This document shows, piece by piece, positions 17,517-26,388 of a stretch of 64,000 nucleotides of DNA; within the stretch, counting starts at the first letter, position 1, and the number at the start of each line of letters is the position of its first letter. The notes beneath the pieces are model-generated. The model saw only the letters and a program-made list of their open reading frames with translations, was not told where the DNA came from and did no database searches. Position numbers and translations under genes: made by a program. Source of the stretch: DATLLN01 sp963720885 (GTDB taxonomy: Bacteria > Actinomycetota > Thermoleophilia > Gaiellales > JAICJC01); contig CAVRGW010000005.1 of NCBI GenBank assembly GCA_963720885.1, forward strand, positions 744,001 through 808,000, read 5' to 3'.

Positions 17517-18962
17517 GCACCGTCGCCGGCATCGCCGTCAGCCCCGACCACTACATCGGCGGGCGCCGCGTGCCCAGCACCGACCGCTTCGAGGACAGGT
17601 CGCCGATCGACTGGGCGCCGCTCGCCGAGGTGGCGCGCGGCGGTCAGGCCGAGGTCGACATGGCCGTCGATGCGGCGACGGCGGCCTTCCCGGCATGGGC
17701 CGCGCTGGGCGCCGAGGGCCGCGCCGTCCACCTGCGCCGCCTGGCCGACCTGATCGACCAGAACGTGGAACGGCTGGCGACGGTCGAGTGTCTCGACATG
17801 GCGATGCTCGAGCGCTCGCTGAAGGCCCGGGTGATCGCCCGCGGCGCGCGCAACTACCGCGCCTACGCCGACCTCGCCGCCGCGTACGAGGAACGCGCGT
17901 GGGAGTCCAACGGCACTCGTAACCGCGTGATCCGTATGCCCTCCGGGCCGGCCGCGGTGGTCACGCCGTGGAACGCGCCGTTCATGTTGTCGACATGGAA
18001 GACGGCCCCCGGGCTGGCCGCGGGCTGCACCGTGATCCTCAAGCCGGCCGAGTGGTCGCCGCTGTCGTGCTCGCTGCTCGCCGACTTGGCCGACGAGGCC
18101 GGTCTCCCGCCTGGCGTGTTCAACGTCGTCCAGGGGATCGGCGAGGAGGTGGGCGCCGCGCTGGTCGCGCATCCCGGCGTGCGCCGTGTGTCGTTCACCG
18201 GCTCGCCCGAGACGGGCGCGCCTGATCGGCCAGGCCGCGGCCGGCAACATCGTGCCGTTCACCGGCGAGCTGGGCGGCAAGGGCCCGCTGATCGTGTTCG
18301 ACGACTGTGACCTCGAGGCGGCTGCTCGCAAGGCCGCCGGCCAGTACGACGACGCCGGCCAGGTGTGCCTCGCCGGCACGCGCCTGCTCGTCCAGGAGTC
18401 GATCGCCGAGCGCTTCCTGGAGCTGTTCCACCGGTTCGCGGACGAGCACGTGCTGGGCGACCCGCGCGACGACGCGACGACGGTGTCGCCGCTGATCCAT
18501 CCCGACCATATGGCCCGCGTCGAGGGGTTCGTCGAGCGGGCACGGGCCGCCGGCGACCAGATCGTCCGCGGCGGCAAGCCGGCCGACATCGGCGGCCTGT
18601 TCTACGAGCCGACGCTGGTTCTGCCGACGAGCAACGACTCCGAGATCGTGCAGCGCGAGGTGTTCGGCCCGGTGCTGACGTTCCAGACGTTCGGCGACGA
18701 GCAGCAGGCGCTCGAGCTCGCCAACTCCACCCGCTACGGGCTGTCGGCGATCGTCTACACGGGGTCGGAGGAGCGCGCCCAGCGCGTCGGCCGCGCCGTT
18801 CGCGCCGGCACGGTGTGGGTGAACGCGTTCCTGATCCGCGACCTGACCGCGCCGTTCGGTGGCGTCGGGATCAGCGGGATCGGACGCGAGGGCGGCAACT
18901 ACGCGCTGGACTTCTACTCCGACCTGAAGACGCTCCAGATCCTGGAGGACACGACCCGATGA
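17513..18962 (+). CDS. Aldehyde dehydrogenase (HpaE-like, one frameshift)
   Basis: NAD(P)-dependent ALDH of about 482 residues. NAD-binding region: VVTPWNAPFMLSTWKTAPGLAAGCTVILKPAEWSPLS. FTGSPETG precedes an extra base near 18219. Then ELGGKGPLIVF carries the general-base Glu, and GQVCLAGTRLL carries the catalytic Cys. VNAFLIRDLTAPFGGVG is the C-terminal block. In a meta-cleavage pathway this enzyme oxidises the muconic semialdehyde (5-carboxymethyl-2-hydroxymuconic semialdehyde in the HPA route), which is inferred from context. ATGA overlaps tie it to the SDR before and the P450 after. Confidence 0.88.
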
Positions 18963-20209
18963 GCACCCGCACACTCGACGACGTCCACCTCGACAACGAC
19001 GCGTTCGCCGAACGCGTCCCCCACGAGACGTTCGAGCTGCTGCGTAACGAGTCGCCGGTGCACTGGTACGACTGGGAGCACGGCAAGGGGTTCTGGTGCA
19101 TCACCCGCTACGACGACATCGTGACCGTGCTCAAGGATTGGAGGACGTTCTCGTCGGAGACCGGCGCCACCGCGCTCGAGGATCTCGACCCCGACCAGAT
19201 CGAGGCCCGCAAGTCGATGCTGGACACCGATCCGCCGGAGCACTCCAGCCTGCGCGCGATCGTCAACAAGGGCTTCACGCCGCGGGCGGTGGCGGCGTAC
19301 GAGGACCTCCTGCGCCAGCTGACGCAGCAGATCCTGGACGACGCACTGCCCAAAGGCGACTTCGACTTCGTCGAGGAGGTGGCCAAGCAGCTGCCGATCC
19401 AGGTGCTGTGCCGGATCCTCGGCGTGCCGCTCTCGGACGACGGCCAGCTGATCGACTGGGGCGACAAGATGATCGGCAACACCGACCCCGAGCTGGGAGG
19501 ACTGCACCCGGCCAGCCCGGAGAGCGCCAAGTACCGCCTGTATCCGTTCCGCAGCCCGGCGGCGATGGAGGTCTTCCGCTACGGGCACGCGATCGCCGCC
19601 GAGCGCCGCAAGGAGCCGCGAGACGACCTGGTCTCGAAGCTCGTCACCTGGGAGGACGAGGACGGCAGGCGGCTGACGGAGCGCGAGTTCGACACCATGT
19701 TCCTGCTGCTGGTGGTCGCCGGCAACGAGACCACGCGCCAGTCGATCGCCCACGGCATGCTCGCCCTGATGGAGCACCCGAAGGCCATGTCGCAGCTGCG
19801 GGACGACCCGGCGGTGATCGGCACGGCGGTCGACGAGATCATGCGCTGGGCCTCGCCCGTGCTGCATTTCCGGCGCACCGCGACCTGCGACACGGAGCTG
19901 GGCGGCGTGCACATCTCGGGGGGCGACAAGGTCGTCACCTGGCTGATCTCCGGCAACTTCGACGAGCGCCAGTTCGCCGATCCATACACCTTCGACATCA
20001 CCCGCAAGCCGAACAACCATCTGACGTTCGGCCGAGGCGGCCCTCACTTCTGCCTGGGCGCCCACCTGGCGAAGCTGGAGACGCGGGTGATGTTCGAGGA
20101 GCTGCTGCCGCGGGTCGAGTCGATCGAGCCCACCGGCCCGGCCCGGCGCATGGAGTCCAACTTCACGAACGCCTACAAGGCGATGCCAGTCCGCGCCCGC
20201 CCGGCGTGA
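18959..20209 (+). CDS. Cytochrome P450
   Basis: A 416-residue soluble bacterial P450. Landmarks: DPPEHSSLRAIVNKGFTPRAV (C-helix region), VVAGNETTRQSI (I-helix oxygen-activation motif with Glu-Thr-Thr), the EIMR E-x-x-R pair, and the haem loop FGRGGPHFCLGAHLAKLE with the Cys ligand. The sequence is intact, unlike the genes before it. Electron supply could come from the Rieske ferredoxin at the operon end. It overlaps the ALDH stop (ATGA), 37 nt before the glutamine-synthetase-like gene. Confidence 0.93.
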   Translation: MSTRTLDDVHLDNDAFAERVPHETFELLRNESPVHWYDWEHGKGFWCITRYDDIVTVLKDWRTFSSETGATALEDLDPDQIEARKSMLDTDPPEHSSLRAIVNKGFTPRAVAAYEDLLRQLTQQILDDALPKGDFDFVEEVAKQLPIQVLCRILGVPLSDDGQLIDWGDKMIGNTDPELGGLHPASPESAKYRLYPFRSPAAMEVFRYGHAIAAERRKEPRDDLVSKLVTWEDEDGRRLTEREFDTMFLLLVVAGNETTRQSIAHGMLALMEHPKAMSQLRDDPAVIGTAVDEIMRWASPVLHFRRTATCDTELGGVHISGGDKVVTWLISGNFDERQFADPYTFDITRKPNNHLTFGRGGPHFCLGAHLAKLETRVMFEELLPRVESIEPTGPARRMESNFTNAYKAMPVRARPA

Positions 20210-20246
20210 GACGATTCCCGACACCCCACCCCGGAGGCCGCACTCG

Positions 20247-21575
20247 ATGACCACGCTGTCCGACCTGATCACGCAGGGCGTGAACACCGTCCGACTCAGC
20301 TACCCGGATCTGCATGGCATCGCCCGGGGCAAGGAGTTCCCGGCGGCGTACTTCGAGCACCTCGTGGAGGACGGCGCGGCGCACTGCGAGGCGATCATGA
20401 CCGTCGACCTGCGCCACAACGTGGTAGCCGGGCCGGAGCACGGGTTCCAGGACATCGCCGCGCGGCCCGACCGGGACACACTCGTCCGCATCCCCTGGGA
20501 CCCGACGGTGGCGTGGTGCCTGGCCGACCTGGAGCGGATGGACGGGACGCCCTACGGGGTCGACTCACGAGGTGTGCTGCGGCGTGCGGTGGCGGCGTTC
20601 GAGGCGCTCGACCTGGGCCTGACGCCGGTCATGGGCCCGGAGCTCGAGTTCTATCTGGCGTTGCCGGACGAGAACGCGCCGAACGGATACCGGAGGTACG
20701 TCGACAACGACAGCCATGTGTACACCGTGGGCAACGTGGCCGATCCGCAGGGCGTGCTGCGCGAGATGCTCCACGCGTGCGCCGACCTGGAGCTGGGCGC
20801 GTTCGCCGCCAACCACGAGTTCGGCCGCTCACAGTACGAGATCAACCTCCGCCACTCGCCCGCGCTGGACGCCGCCGACCGCGCCTTCCGGTTCAAGGAC
20901 GCGGTCAAGGAGATATCGGCCCGCCGTGGCCTGCTGGCCACGTTCATCGGCAAGCCGTGGAACGACGACGAGGGCTCCGGGTTCCACCTGCACCTGTCGC
21001 TCGCCGACGAGCGCGGCAACAACGCGCTGGTCGGCCGCGGCAAGGACGGACTGTCCCAGGTGGCGATGCAGTTCATCGCCGGCCTGCTCGACCACGCCCC
21101 GGCCATGATGGCGTTCTTCAACCCGACGACCAATGCGTACCGGCGGATCCACGAGGAGGCCCTGGTGCCGACGCTGGTCTCCTGGGGCCATGACAACCGG
21201 CTGTGCCTTGCCAGGGTGCCGCGCGAGCGGGGCAAGGCCACCCGCGTCGAGCTGCGGCTGGGCGACGGCGCCGCGAACCCCTACCTGGCAACCGCCGCCG
21301 CGCTGTTCGCCGGCCTGGACGGCATCAAGCGCAAGCTGCGCCCTCCGGCGCCGGTGGCCGGCCTGATCTACGAGCTGCCCGAGGCCGAGAGGATGACCCC
21401 GCTGCCGCGCTCGTTCGAGGCTGCGCTGGAGGCGCTCGACGCCGACGACCTGATCAAGGAGTCGATGGGCGAGGAGCTCGTCAACACCTTCCTCGAGATC
21501 AAGAACTTCGAGCTCGACCGCTCCCACCGGTACGTGACCGACTGGGAGTGGCGCGAGTACACGCATCACCTGTGA
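20247..21575 (+). CDS. Glutamine-synthetase-like gamma-glutamyl ligase
   Basis: A 442-residue member of the GlnA family outside true GS (PuuA/PipC/AtdA1-like), which couples ATP hydrolysis to glutamylation of an amine. N-terminal beta-grasp: VNTVRLSYPDLHGIARGK. Catalytic domain: PELEFYL, NHEFGRSQYEINL, KPWNDDEGSGFHLHLSL (the GxGxH loop), RVELRLGDGAANPYL. There is no adenylylation tyrosine motif of true GS. The GGAGG site upstream supports ATG 20247. Flanked by P450 genes and a ferredoxin, it resembles cyclic-amine or aniline degradation modules. Confidence 0.88.
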   Translation: MTTLSDLITQGVNTVRLSYPDLHGIARGKEFPAAYFEHLVEDGAAHCEAIMTVDLRHNVVAGPEHGFQDIAARPDRDTLVRIPWDPTVAWCLADLERMDGTPYGVDSRGVLRRAVAAFEALDLGLTPVMGPELEFYLALPDENAPNGYRRYVDNDSHVYTVGNVADPQGVLREMLHACADLELGAFAANHEFGRSQYEINLRHSPALDAADRAFRFKDAVKEISARRGLLATFIGKPWNDDEGSGFHLHLSLADERGNNALVGRGKDGLSQVAMQFIAGLLDHAPAMMAFFNPTTNAYRRIHEEALVPTLVSWGHDNRLCLARVPRERGKATRVELRLGDGAANPYLATAAALFAGLDGIKRKLRPPAPVAGLIYELPEAERMTPLPRSFEAALEALDADDLIKESMGEELVNTFLEIKNFELDRSHRYVTDWEWREYTHHL

Positions 21576-22747
21576 TGGCCGCCTTCGCGGAGTCGATCAC
21601 CGTCGAAGATCTGGAGCGCGACCCGTACCCGGTCTACGAGCGGCTGCGGGCCGAAGATCCCGTGGCGTACGTGCCGTCGGTCGGACTGTGGCTGGTCACG
21701 CGCTGGGACGACGTCCAGCACATTGCGACGCATCCCGAGCTGTTCACCGCCGAGGTCGACTCGTCGCCGCTGGCGCGCACGCTGGGCGTCAACGTGCTGA
21801 CGCTGGACGGCGATGCCCAGCGACGGATCCGGGCGACGATCGACCCGTCGATGCGGCCGCGGGCCGTCGAGGCGACGGCGCCGGACATCATCCTGCCGCT
21901 CGCCGAGCGGTATCTGGCGGCGTTCGAGGGGCGCGGCCATGCGGAGCTGATGAGCGAGTACTGCGAGCCGGTCTCGGTGCTCGCCCTGGGCCGCGTGATG
22001 GGGCTCGGCGACCTGGACGCGGAAACGCTGCGACGGTGGTTCGGCGATCTGGCGGCCGGCGGCTCGAACTTCGAGGGCGACCCGGAGAAGCAACGGCTGG
22101 GCGACGCCGCCAGCGCCGAGGTGGACGAGGTGGTCGGCCCGATCCTCGACCGGCTGGAGGCCGAGCCCGACGGCAGCGTGCTCTCCCAGATGCTGCACGA
22201 GCAGCCACCGGGCGGCCGTCTGACCCGGGCCGAGGTGCTGGCGAATCTGAAGCTGATCCTGCTCGGCGGCATGCAGGAGCCCGGCCACGCGCTGGGGATC
22301 ACCCTCTGGGCGCTGCTCAGCCATCCCGACGCGCTGGCGGCGGTCCGCGACGACCGGGCGCTGGCGCGCGGCGCGGTCGAGGAGGCGCTTCGCTGGCACT
22401 CGCCGGTCGGCACGCAGACGCGGCAGGTGACCGAGGACGCCGAGGTGGGCGGGGTCACCCTGCAGCGCGGGGCCACGCTGGCGGCGGTGTTGTCCTCGGC
22501 CAATCGCGACGACCGCCACTGGGAGCGTGCGGGCGAGTTCGACATCAGCCGCCGCGGCGCGCACGCCGGCTTCGGCCTCGGCGCGCACCACTGCGCCGGC
22601 GCGCCGTTGGCGCGCCATGAGGTGCGTCTGCCGCTGGAGCTGCTGCTCGACCGGCTGCCCGGGCTGCGGCTCGACCCGGAGCACGAGGTCGAGCTGCGGG
22701 GATGGGAGTTCCGCGCCCCGACCGCCCTGCATGTGAGGTGGGCCTGA
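21575..22747 (+). CDS. Cytochrome P450 with atypical I-helix
   Basis: A second P450 of 390 residues, only distantly like the first. The haem loop is FGLGAHHCAGAPLARHE with the Cys ligand, and ALRWHSPV carries the E-x-x-R-like helix (EEALRW). In the I-helix the usual acid-Thr pair is Glu-Pro (LGGMQEPGHA), so the proton-relay threonine is missing. Such P450s may use another relay or an unusual chemistry. Start ATG 21575 overlaps the GS-like stop (TGATG). Its stop overlaps the ferredoxin start in the same way. Confidence 0.9.
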   Translation: MAAFAESITVEDLERDPYPVYERLRAEDPVAYVPSVGLWLVTRWDDVQHIATHPELFTAEVDSSPLARTLGVNVLTLDGDAQRRIRATIDPSMRPRAVEATAPDIILPLAERYLAAFEGRGHAELMSEYCEPVSVLALGRVMGLGDLDAETLRRWFGDLAAGGSNFEGDPEKQRLGDAASAEVDEVVGPILDRLEAEPDGSVLSQMLHEQPPGGRLTRAEVLANLKLILLGGMQEPGHALGITLWALLSHPDALAAVRDDRALARGAVEEALRWHSPVGTQTRQVTEDAEVGGVTLQRGATLAAVLSSANRDDRHWERAGEFDISRRGAHAGFGLGAHHCAGAPLARHEVRLPLELLLDRLPGLRLDPEHEVELRGWEFRAPTALHVRWA

Positions 22748-23055
22748 TGCCCGCGTGGACGCCGGCGTTTCCCGCCGGCGAGCTGGGGATGGGCGAGATG
22801 AAGGAGTTCGACGATCGCGGTGAACCGGTGGTGGTCGCCCGCACCGAGGCCGGCCTGTTCGCATTCGAGGGCTACTGCACACACGAGGAATGCCCGCTCG
22901 CCGAGGGGATCCTCACCGACCGCGAGCTCGAGTGCTACTGCCACGGCGCGATCTTCGACCTGCGCACCGGCGAGGCGCTGGTAGGCCCCGCCCTCAGCTC
23001 TCTGCAGACCTTCCCGGTGCGGGAGCAGGACGGCGAGATTCAGGTGGAATTGTGA
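22747..23055 (+). CDS. Rieske-type [2Fe-2S] ferredoxin
   Basis: A 102-residue soluble electron carrier. The cluster ligands are Cys/His in YCTHEECPLAEG and Cys/His in ECYCHGAIF, followed by the FDLRTGEA strand, as in ferredoxins of bacterial ring-hydroxylating systems. Overlap with the P450 stop (TGATG) suggests it reduces one or both P450s. No ferredoxin reductase is in the operon. It is the last gene of the run starting at 12683. Confidence 0.9.
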   Translation: MPAWTPAFPAGELGMGEMKEFDDRGEPVVVARTEAGLFAFEGYCTHEECPLAEGILTDRELECYCHGAIFDLRTGEALVGPALSSLQTFPVREQDGEIQVEL

Positions 23056-23164
23056 CCGCCCGAATCTCCGCTATGCTCCGCGCGTACACGGAACGACTGT
23101 TTGGTTTGCGCACTCCTGCACTTCCCCAGCACGTTCGTACAAGTGAAGGGAGGTGTTTCTCCAG

Positions 23165-23371
23165 ATGGCAACCGGAACAGTGAAGTGGTTCAACGAGACC
23201 AAGGGCTATGGCTTCATCGCCCCCGATGAGGGCTCGAAGGACCTGTTCGTCCACCACACGGGCATTGCCGGCACCGGCTTCAAGACGCTCGTCGAAGGAG
23301 CCAAGGTCGAATATGAGGCCCGCGAGGGCCAGAAAGGCCCCGAGGCGATCAACGTGACGCCGATCGGTTAG
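23165..23371 (+). CDS. csp: Cold-shock protein, CspA family
   Basis: A 68-residue OB-fold RNA chaperone. RNP1 is KGYGFIAP and RNP2 is DLFVHHTGI; the N-terminal TVKWFNETKGYG is canonical. It binds single-stranded RNA and melts secondary structure. The ATG at 23165 is used, with GGGAGGTG 10 nt before; a GTG at 23153 sits on the ribosome site and is unlikely. The 109-nt gap before it could hold a cold-regulated leader. It is followed after 14 nt by an IF-1 gene. Confidence 0.95.
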   Translation: MATGTVKWFNETKGYGFIAPDEGSKDLFVHHTGIAGTGFKTLVEGAKVEYEAREGQKGPEAINVTPIG

Positions 23372-23385
23372 GAAGGGAGTTCGCG

Positions 23386-23607
23386 ATCGCCGAAAAAGAG
23401 GAGAAGATCGAGCTCGAGGGCGAGGTCACCGAGGCGCTCCGGAACGGCATGTTCCGGATCACGCTGGACAACGGCCACGAGACGATCGGATACACCTCCG
23501 GCAAGATGCGCCGGTACCGGATCCGCATCTTTCCGGGAGACCGCATCAAGATCGAGCTCTCACCTTATGACCTGAACCGCGGCCGGATCACCTACCGCTA
23601 CAAGTAG
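23386..23607 (+). CDS. infA: Translation initiation factor IF-1 paralogue with AUC start
   Basis: A 73-residue OB-fold protein with all IF-1 landmarks: EEKIELEGEVTEALRNGMFRI, NGHETIGYTSGKMRRYRIRI, PGDRIKIELSPYDLNRGRITYRYK. IF-1 binds the 30S A-site during initiation. The first codon in register with the family Met is ATC (23386). GGAAGGGAG lies 6 nt upstream. Between the in-frame stop at 23314 and this point there is no ATG, GTG or TTG. Either AUC is the true start or an ATG was misread. It lies outside a ribosomal-protein operon, so it is probably a second copy, co-transcribed with csp. Confidence 0.88.
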   Translation: MAEKEEKIELEGEVTEALRNGMFRITLDNGHETIGYTSGKMRRYRIRIFPGDRIKIELSPYDLNRGRITYRYK

Positions 23608-23628
23608 GGATCCGGCCGCGGCCGTCAT

Positions 23629-24462
23629 CTAGAGCGAGAACCGGCCTTCTGCGACGATCGAGGCGGACCCGCCGACCTCGATCAGCTCCACCGTGTCACG
23701 GTCGCCCACCGCCCGGGCGAGCAGCGTGCTCGGGCGCCCGATCTCGGCGCCCTGCGAGATGGTCAACTCGTCCCCGGACGCGGCCAGGCCGTACCGCACC
23801 GCGTGCCATGCCAGCGGCCCCGCCGCCGAGCCGGTCGCCGGATCCTCGGGGATTCCCTCGGCCGGCGCAAACATCCGCGTCTTGAAGCTGGTGCCCGACC
23901 CGGCGAACACGCTGACGTTGGTGCCGATCAGGTCGTACTCGCGGATGAACCGGGCGATCGATCCCATGTCCGGCTGGTAGGAGGCGACGGCGGCCTGGTC
24001 GGGAAGCGCCGCGTAGATCTGCGCGAGACCGTTGTCGTAGATGTCCACCGGCAGCGCCGAGGAGAACCCCAGCGCCTCCTGCAACGCGCCGGCATGGACG
24101 AACGGCTCGGCCGTCGGCAGCGGCTGCTGCATCGTGCCCCCGCCCGGCCGCAGCTCGATCGGCACGATCCCGGCGCCCGTCTCCAGCCGCACGCGCTCCA
24201 GCCCGCGCTCCTGGCCGAGCAGGACGGCGGTGCCCAGCACCGGGTGGCCCGCGAACCGCAGCTCGCTGCTCGGCGTGAAGATGCGGATCCGGGCATCGCC
24301 CCCAGCCTCCGGCGGCAGCACGAAGACGCTCTCGGACAGGTTCAGCTCACGGGCCAGCGGCTGCATCAGCTCCGGCGGCACCTCCTCGCCCGAGGTGAAC
24401 ACGGCCAGCGGATTGCCCTCCAGCGGCCGCTCGGCGAAGACGTCCAGCACCACGTATCTCAT
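23629..24462 (-). CDS. PhzF-family isomerase/epimerase
   Basis: A 277-residue diaminopimelate-epimerase-fold protein. Motifs: VVLDVFAERPLEGNPLAVF at the N-terminus, LNLSESVFVLPP with the catalytic Glu, IRIFTPSSELRFAGHPVLGTA, and EDPATGSAAGPLAWH in the second half. PhzF proper isomerises a phenazine precursor; most genomic homologues have unknown substrates. Its start overlaps the stop of the upstream iron-alcohol-dehydrogenase gene by one base (TGATG). Confidence 0.9.
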   Translation of the reverse strand: MRYVVLDVFAERPLEGNPLAVFTSGEEVPPELMQPLARELNLSESVFVLPPEAGGDARIRIFTPSSELRFAGHPVLGTAVLLGQERGLERVRLETGAGIVPIELRPGGGTMQQPLPTAEPFVHAGALQEALGFSSALPVDIYDNGLAQIYAALPDQAAVASYQPDMGSIARFIREYDLIGTNVSVFAGSGTSFKTRMFAPAEGIPEDPATGSAAGPLAWHAVRYGLAASGDELTISQGAEIGRPSTLLARAVGDRDTVELIEVGGSASIVAEGRFSL

Positions 24463-25589
24463 CAACGGGCCTCCAGACTGAGCGCATCGGCGTAGGCGCG
24501 GCGGACGTCGGCCTCGGTCCACTCGCGCGGGTTGACGGTCAGGCAGTAGTCGGCCAGGGACAGCTCGACCAGCCGGTCGAGCCGCTCCTCGCCGACCCCG
24601 GCGCCGCGCATGGTCGGCAGCCCGGCCCGGGCCAGCAGCCGGCGGACGGCGGCGATCGCGCGGCTCCCGTCGCTGCGGTCTCCGCGATCGCCCAGCGCGT
24701 CGGCCACCCGCTCAAGCTGCGGGGCGCAGGCCGGCCGGTTGACCTCCAGCGTCTCGGCCAGGACGAGGCCGACGGTCAGCCCGTGCGGCAGCCCGTAGGT
24801 TGAGCCGATCGAGTGCCCCAGCGCGTGGTCGGCGCAGCAGTCGGAGAGGTTCATCGCCAGGCCGGCCATCAGGCTGCCCAGCGCCAGCTCGCGCCGCGCG
24901 TCGAGGTCGCCGCCGTCGCGGACAGCCGGCTCCAGCCCGGCGGCGACGTGACGGCACGCCTCCAGGCCGATGGCCGCCGACAGCACGCTGGCGTTGGAGG
25001 CGATCACGCCGCCGATCGCCTGCGCCAGCGCATCGACGCCGGTGTAGGCCGTTGCCTCGGGCGGCAGGCCGACCGTCAGCAACGGGTCGACCAGCGCGTG
25101 CTGCGCGCGCATCAGCGGATGCGCGACGCCGCGCTTGCGCCGCTCCACGGGATCGACCACGACGGCCCCGCCCGACACCTCCGAGCCGGTGCCGCTGGTC
25201 GTCGGGACGGCCACCAGGTCGACGCGCGGCGCCTCCACCTGCACCACCCCGTCGCAGAACCGCTCGAAGCTCTCGCCCTGACCGGCGACGAGCCGAGCGG
25301 CTTTCGCGACGTCCAGCGCCGAGCCGCCACCGACGCCGACGATCACCTCCGGCCGCGCCGCCTCCACCGCGCGGGCGGCGTCGGCGATCACGTCGAACGT
25401 CGGCTCGCCCGGCGGCTTGGCGTGCACGTCCATGCCTGCGATCGATCGCGCGACGGCGGGGATGCCGGCCACCGGTTCCTCGACGACGACCAGCACCCGG
25501 CGGCCGGCGACGACGTCCCCCAGTTCGGACACCACTCCGTCGCCGAAGCTGACACGGACGGGCAGCGCGGCCTGAAAACCAGGAATCAT
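24462..25589 (-). CDS. Iron-containing alcohol dehydrogenase family, altered metal site
   Basis: A 375-residue group III dehydrogenase. NAD-binding GVGGGSALDVAK, PTTSGTGSEVSGG, and the metal helix region. Here the canonical D-x3-H pair reads VDALAQAIGG, so the first His is Gln. The later ligands HALGHSIG and LPHGLTVG are present. Loss of one Fe ligand suggests altered metal or an inactive/NADP-specialised enzyme. ATG 25589 follows TACAGAAT by a few bases and has no ribosome site, so it is probably leaderless. It forms a two-gene operon with the PhzF-like gene. Confidence 0.85.
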   Translation of the reverse strand: MIPGFQAALPVRVSFGDGVVSELGDVVAGRRVLVVVEEPVAGIPAVARSIAGMDVHAKPPGEPTFDVIADAARAVEAARPEVIVGVGGGSALDVAKAARLVAGQGESFERFCDGVVQVEAPRVDLVAVPTTSGTGSEVSGGAVVVDPVERRKRGVAHPLMRAQHALVDPLLTVGLPPEATAYTGVDALAQAIGGVIASNASVLSAAIGLEACRHVAAGLEPAVRDGGDLDARRELALGSLMAGLAMNLSDCCADHALGHSIGSTYGLPHGLTVGLVLAETLEVNRPACAPQLERVADALGDRGDRSDGSRAIAAVRRLLARAGLPTMRGAGVGEERLDRLVELSLADYCLTVNPREWTEADVRRAYADALSLEAR

Positions 25590-25638
25590 GGGGGGATTCT
25601 GTAACACATCGCCGGACGGCCCCGACTGGAGAGGTGAC

Positions 25639-26343
25639 ATGCACGAGCTTCCCGACGACTACCTGGAGACGGTCGACGCCCTGCATCGGCTGACCGTCTA
25701 CGTCGTCTCGCCCGCCCAGCGGCTGGTCAACGGCGAGATCATCCTCCGCTCCCTGCCGGGCGGATTCGGCACCTACGAGTTCGGCGGCGGCACGGTCGTC
25801 CGGATCGAGGGGCGCGAGCTGGTGATCGACGGCGACCGGCCCCGGCGGGCGCCGATCACGACGCTGCGCGCGGCGGCCGAGCTGGCCGGGATCGAGCCGG
25901 ACGTCGGCCAGGCCGACCAGTTCGACGTGCCGCCGCCCGGCGACCTCGACGAGCCGTTGCACGTCGGCGAAACGGCGTCGGCCGACCTCGCCCGCTGGTA
26001 CGCCTTCGTCACCAAGGTGCTGGAGACGCTGCGCGCGGAGGCGGCCCAGGCCGACGACGCCAGCCCCGTGCGGATCTGGCCCGAGCACTTCGATGCGGCG
26101 ATCGACCTGGGCGCCGACGCCGACGGGCGGCGGGCGACGTACGGCGGCTCGCCGGCCGACGGACACCACGCGCAGCCCTACCTCTACGCCTCGCCGTGGG
26201 GGGGACGGATCGACGCGTTCTTCGGCGACCCATCGTTCGCGGGCGCGTCGCTGACCCATGCGGAGCTGGTCGCCGCGGACGACCCGCACTCCGCCGCCCT
26301 GGCATTCCTGCGGCGCGCCCGGCGGATCGTCACCGGCCGCTGA
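25639..26343 (+). CDS. Conserved hypothetical protein (234 aa)
   Basis: No family assigned. It is soluble, acidic, and starts at ATG 25639 with GAGAGGTG before it. Notable segments are GGFGTYEFGGGTVVRIEG near residue 45, RIWPEHFDAAIDLG near 145 and HHAQPYLYASPWGG near 180. The latter two recur in uncharacterised actinobacterial proteins I have seen but cannot name. It is divergent from the iron dehydrogenase operon with a 49-base gap, so regulation may be shared. Confidence 0.65.
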   Translation: MHELPDDYLETVDALHRLTVYVVSPAQRLVNGEIILRSLPGGFGTYEFGGGTVVRIEGRELVIDGDRPRRAPITTLRAAAELAGIEPDVGQADQFDVPPPGDLDEPLHVGETASADLARWYAFVTKVLETLRAEAAQADDASPVRIWPEHFDAAIDLGADADGRRATYGGSPADGHHAQPYLYASPWGGRIDAFFGDPSFAGASLTHAELVAADDPHSAALAFLRRARRIVTGR

Positions 26344-26353
26344 CCGGCATGCC

Positions 26354-26382
26354 TTGACTTTGTTGTGAGTGACTGCTAACTT
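26354..26382 (+). promoter_or_regulatory. tetR promoter with candidate operator
   Basis: TTGACT (26354-26359), 17-nt spacer, TAACTT (26377-26382); the start point would fall on the ATG at 26389, making the message leaderless. GTGAGTGACTGCTAAC (26365-26380) overlaps the -10 and resembles GTGAGTAAGCACTCAC (26969-26984) before the efflux gene. Confidence 0.45.
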
Positions 26383-26388
26383 CCGCCC

